NCBI GenBank assembly: GCA_945946715.1
Contig: CAMEWU010000109.1
Span: 1-7,555 of the forward strand
Direction of reading: 5' to 3'
Origin: an uncultured Clostridium sp.
Lineage (GTDB): Bacteria; Bacillota; Clostridia; Lachnospirales; Lachnospiraceae
Length of the DNA stretch: 7,555 bases
The position numbers and the translations under genes are program-made. The stretch's first letter is position 1; each line of letters opens with the position of its first letter. Shown here piece by piece: positions 6,226-7,555 of this stretch. The notes under the pieces are model-generated. The model was not told the DNA's origin. It searched no databases and saw only the letters and a list, made by a program, of their open reading frames with translations.

Positions 6226-7555
6226 TTACTCCTCAAAGCCTGCACTTTCCAGCTTCTTAATACCGATTTCCATACGCTTCAAAGATTCTTCTTTGCCAAT
6301 AATCTCCATAATTTCAAAAGCACCACCTGGTGTTGATTGTTTTCCTGATACGGCTGTACGAATTGGCCATAAACCGGTTCCATTTTTGATACCCTTGTTA
6401 GCAATATACTCCATCAGCTTGTCATGAAGAGCATCTAACGTCCAGTCATCAAAATCCTTCAACAATTCATATTCTTCCTTTAAGATTTCAAGAGAATTCT
6501 CCAGATTGGTCTTCATTTTTTTATGACAATACATATTTACATCATAATCCGGCAATTCTTCAAAGAAATCCACTAATTCTTTTACATCCGGTAATATCTC
6601 CATACGAGTTTGTACCAATGGACAAATCTTATCAAAATCCAAGTCCTTTGTAATCACTTCCTTCATATATGGGGTTACCAGCTCCTTGAATTTTGCAGGT
6701 TCCATTGCTTTCAGATATTCTCCATTCATCCATTTCAGCTTATTGATATCAAATACCGAAGGAGATTTGTTGATTCTATGATAATCAAAGGCCTGCACTA
6801 ACTCCTCTAATGAGAATATTTCCTGATTGGTTTCCGGACTCCATCCCAGCAATGCTACATAATTTACTACAGCTTCTGTTACGAATCCCTGTTCAATTAA
6901 GTCTTCAAAAGAAGCATGTCCACTACGTTTGCTTAGTTTCTGATGATTCTCATCTGTAATTAACGGGCAATGAATATACTTTGGTTCTTCCCAGCCAAAT
7001 GCCTGATATAGCAAGGTATACTTTGGAGAAGATGAAATATATTCATTTCCACGTACTACATGGGTAATACCCATTAAATGATCATCTACAACATTAGCAA
7101 AATTATAGGTTGGAAAACCATCTGATTTTATTAAAATCATATCATCCAGCTCATTATTCGGTACTGTTACATCTCCGTACAATTCATCATGGAACGTAGT
7201 TGTTCCTTCGGTAGGACTATTCTGACGGATAACGTAAGGTACACCGGCTGCCAGTTTAGCTTCAATTTCTTCTTTGCTTAAATGCAGACAATGCTTATCG
7301 TATACAACAATTTCCTTTGTTTCTCCACTTTCTGTAGTAATGGTCTGACGTAACGACTCTAATCGTTCTTTATCACAGAAACAATAATATGCTTTTCCTT
7401 CATCAATCAGCTGCTTTGCATATTTCATATAAATACCGGCAGCCTGACGCTCACTCTGAATATAAGGCCCTACTCCCCCATCTTTATCCGGACCTTCATC
7501 ATGCTCCAACCCGGCTACTTTCATTGTCCGATAAATAATATCCAGAGCCTCTTCG
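6226..7555 (-). CDS. gltX: Glutamate--tRNA ligase (GluRS), 5' end cut by window
   Basis: 442 residues are visible, and the frame is still open at the right edge (EEALDIIYRTM before the first internal Met at 7524). Class I synthetase that charges tRNA with glutamate. The family landmarks present are GPYIQSER near the tRNA acceptor-binding part, YNFANVVDDHLMGITHVVRGNEY, and the second class I signature as KLSKR (6939-6925), followed by the helical anticodon-binding region to the C-terminus. The HIGH motif should lie about 30 residues beyond the edge; a full length near 485 is expected. Cys-X-Cys (YCFC, about 7383-7375) and Cys-X-His (CLH, about 7290-7282), 28 residues apart, match the zinc site of E. 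coli-type GluRS. Whether it also charges tRNA-Gln (non-discriminating form, needing GatCAB) cannot be read from this stretch. The last codons GAG GAG TAA supply the ribosome binding site of the helicase gene. Confidence 0.96.
   Translation of the reverse strand, partial: EEALDIIYRTMKVAGLEHDEGPDKDGGVGPYIQSERQAAGIYMKYAKQLIDEGKAYYCFCDKERLESLRQTITTESGETKEIVVYDKHCLHLSKEEIEAKLAAGVPYVIRQNSPTEGTTTFHDELYGDVTVPNNELDDMILIKSDGFPTYNFANVVDDHLMGITHVVRGNEYISSSPKYTLLYQAFGWEEPKYIHCPLITDENHQKLSKRSGHASFEDLIEQGFVTEAVVNYVALLGWSPETNQEIFSLEELVQAFDYHRINKSPSVFDINKLKWMNGEYLKAMEPAKFKELVTPYMKEVITKDLDFDKICPLVQTRMEILPDVKELVDFFEELPDYDVNMYCHKKMKTNLENSLEILKEEYELLKDFDDWTLDALHDKLMEYIANKGIKNGTGLWPIRTAVSGKQSTPGGAFEIMEIIGKEESLKRMEIGIKKLESAGFEE
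6229..6234 (-). promoter_or_regulatory. Ribosome binding site of the helicase gene, inside the end of gltX
   Basis: Minus strand GAGGAG, which is also the last two sense codons (Glu-Glu) of gltX, 5 nt before the TTG start at 6223. The layout suggests that ribosomes ending on gltX help start the helicase, which would offset the weak TTG start. Confidence 0.8.

Noticed and set aside
6610..6801. Plus-strand open frame of 63 codons opposite gltX
   Set aside because: It is fully antisense to the gltX anticodon-binding region and resembles no known protein.

Overview
The window is AT-rich bacterial DNA in which every recognisable gene lies on the minus strand, so transcription runs from high to low coordinates. 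Strong purine-rich Shine-Dalgarno sequences (AGGAGGAG, AAGGAG, GAGGAG), consensus-like sigma-A promoters, a TTG start, a DHHW-family surface protein and a PcrA-like helicase with a C-terminal Tudor-type tail all suggest a low-GC Firmicute. Clostridia, most likely Lachnospiraceae, is my best guess. The placement is inferred from protein style and was not checked by a database search.

Layout in the direction of transcription. (1) From the right edge to 6226: gltX, glutamyl-tRNA synthetase, missing about its first 40 residues, including the HIGH motif, beyond the window. (2) 6223-4217: a 668-residue UvrD/PcrA-type SF1A helicase, 2 nt after the gltX stop. Its ribosome binding site is made of the last two gltX codons. 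(3) 4216-4122: a 95-nt gap with a very good promoter (TTGTCA-17-TATGAT) and a 7-bp inverted repeat (longer with wobble pairs) centred on the -10 box. (4) 4121-2682: an MBOAT membrane O-acyltransferase of the AlgI/DltB type. (5) 2671-1562: a DHHW-family, AlgX/AlgJ-like membrane-anchored protein, whose Shine-Dalgarno overlaps the MBOAT stop codon. (6) 1561-1431: a 131-nt gap with a likely promoter and three TTTACA/G hexamers spaced in multiples of 11 bp, resembling a PhoP (Pho box) site. (7) 1430 to the left edge: a Na+/phosphate cotransporter with a C-terminal PhoU-like domain, cut by the window end.

Functionally there are three units: gltX-helicase (translation and DNA maintenance), MBOAT-DHHW (a two-gene module that probably O-acylates an extracellular glycan), and a phosphate transporter with its own leader. 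No CRISPR array, tRNA, rRNA, insertion sequence or phage gene was seen. Most of the window is ordinary. The parts worth a second look are the acyltransferase pair with no glycan-synthesis genes beside it, the phased repeats before the phosphate transporter, the dyad over the MBOAT promoter, and a perfect 10-bp hairpin inside the helicase gene.
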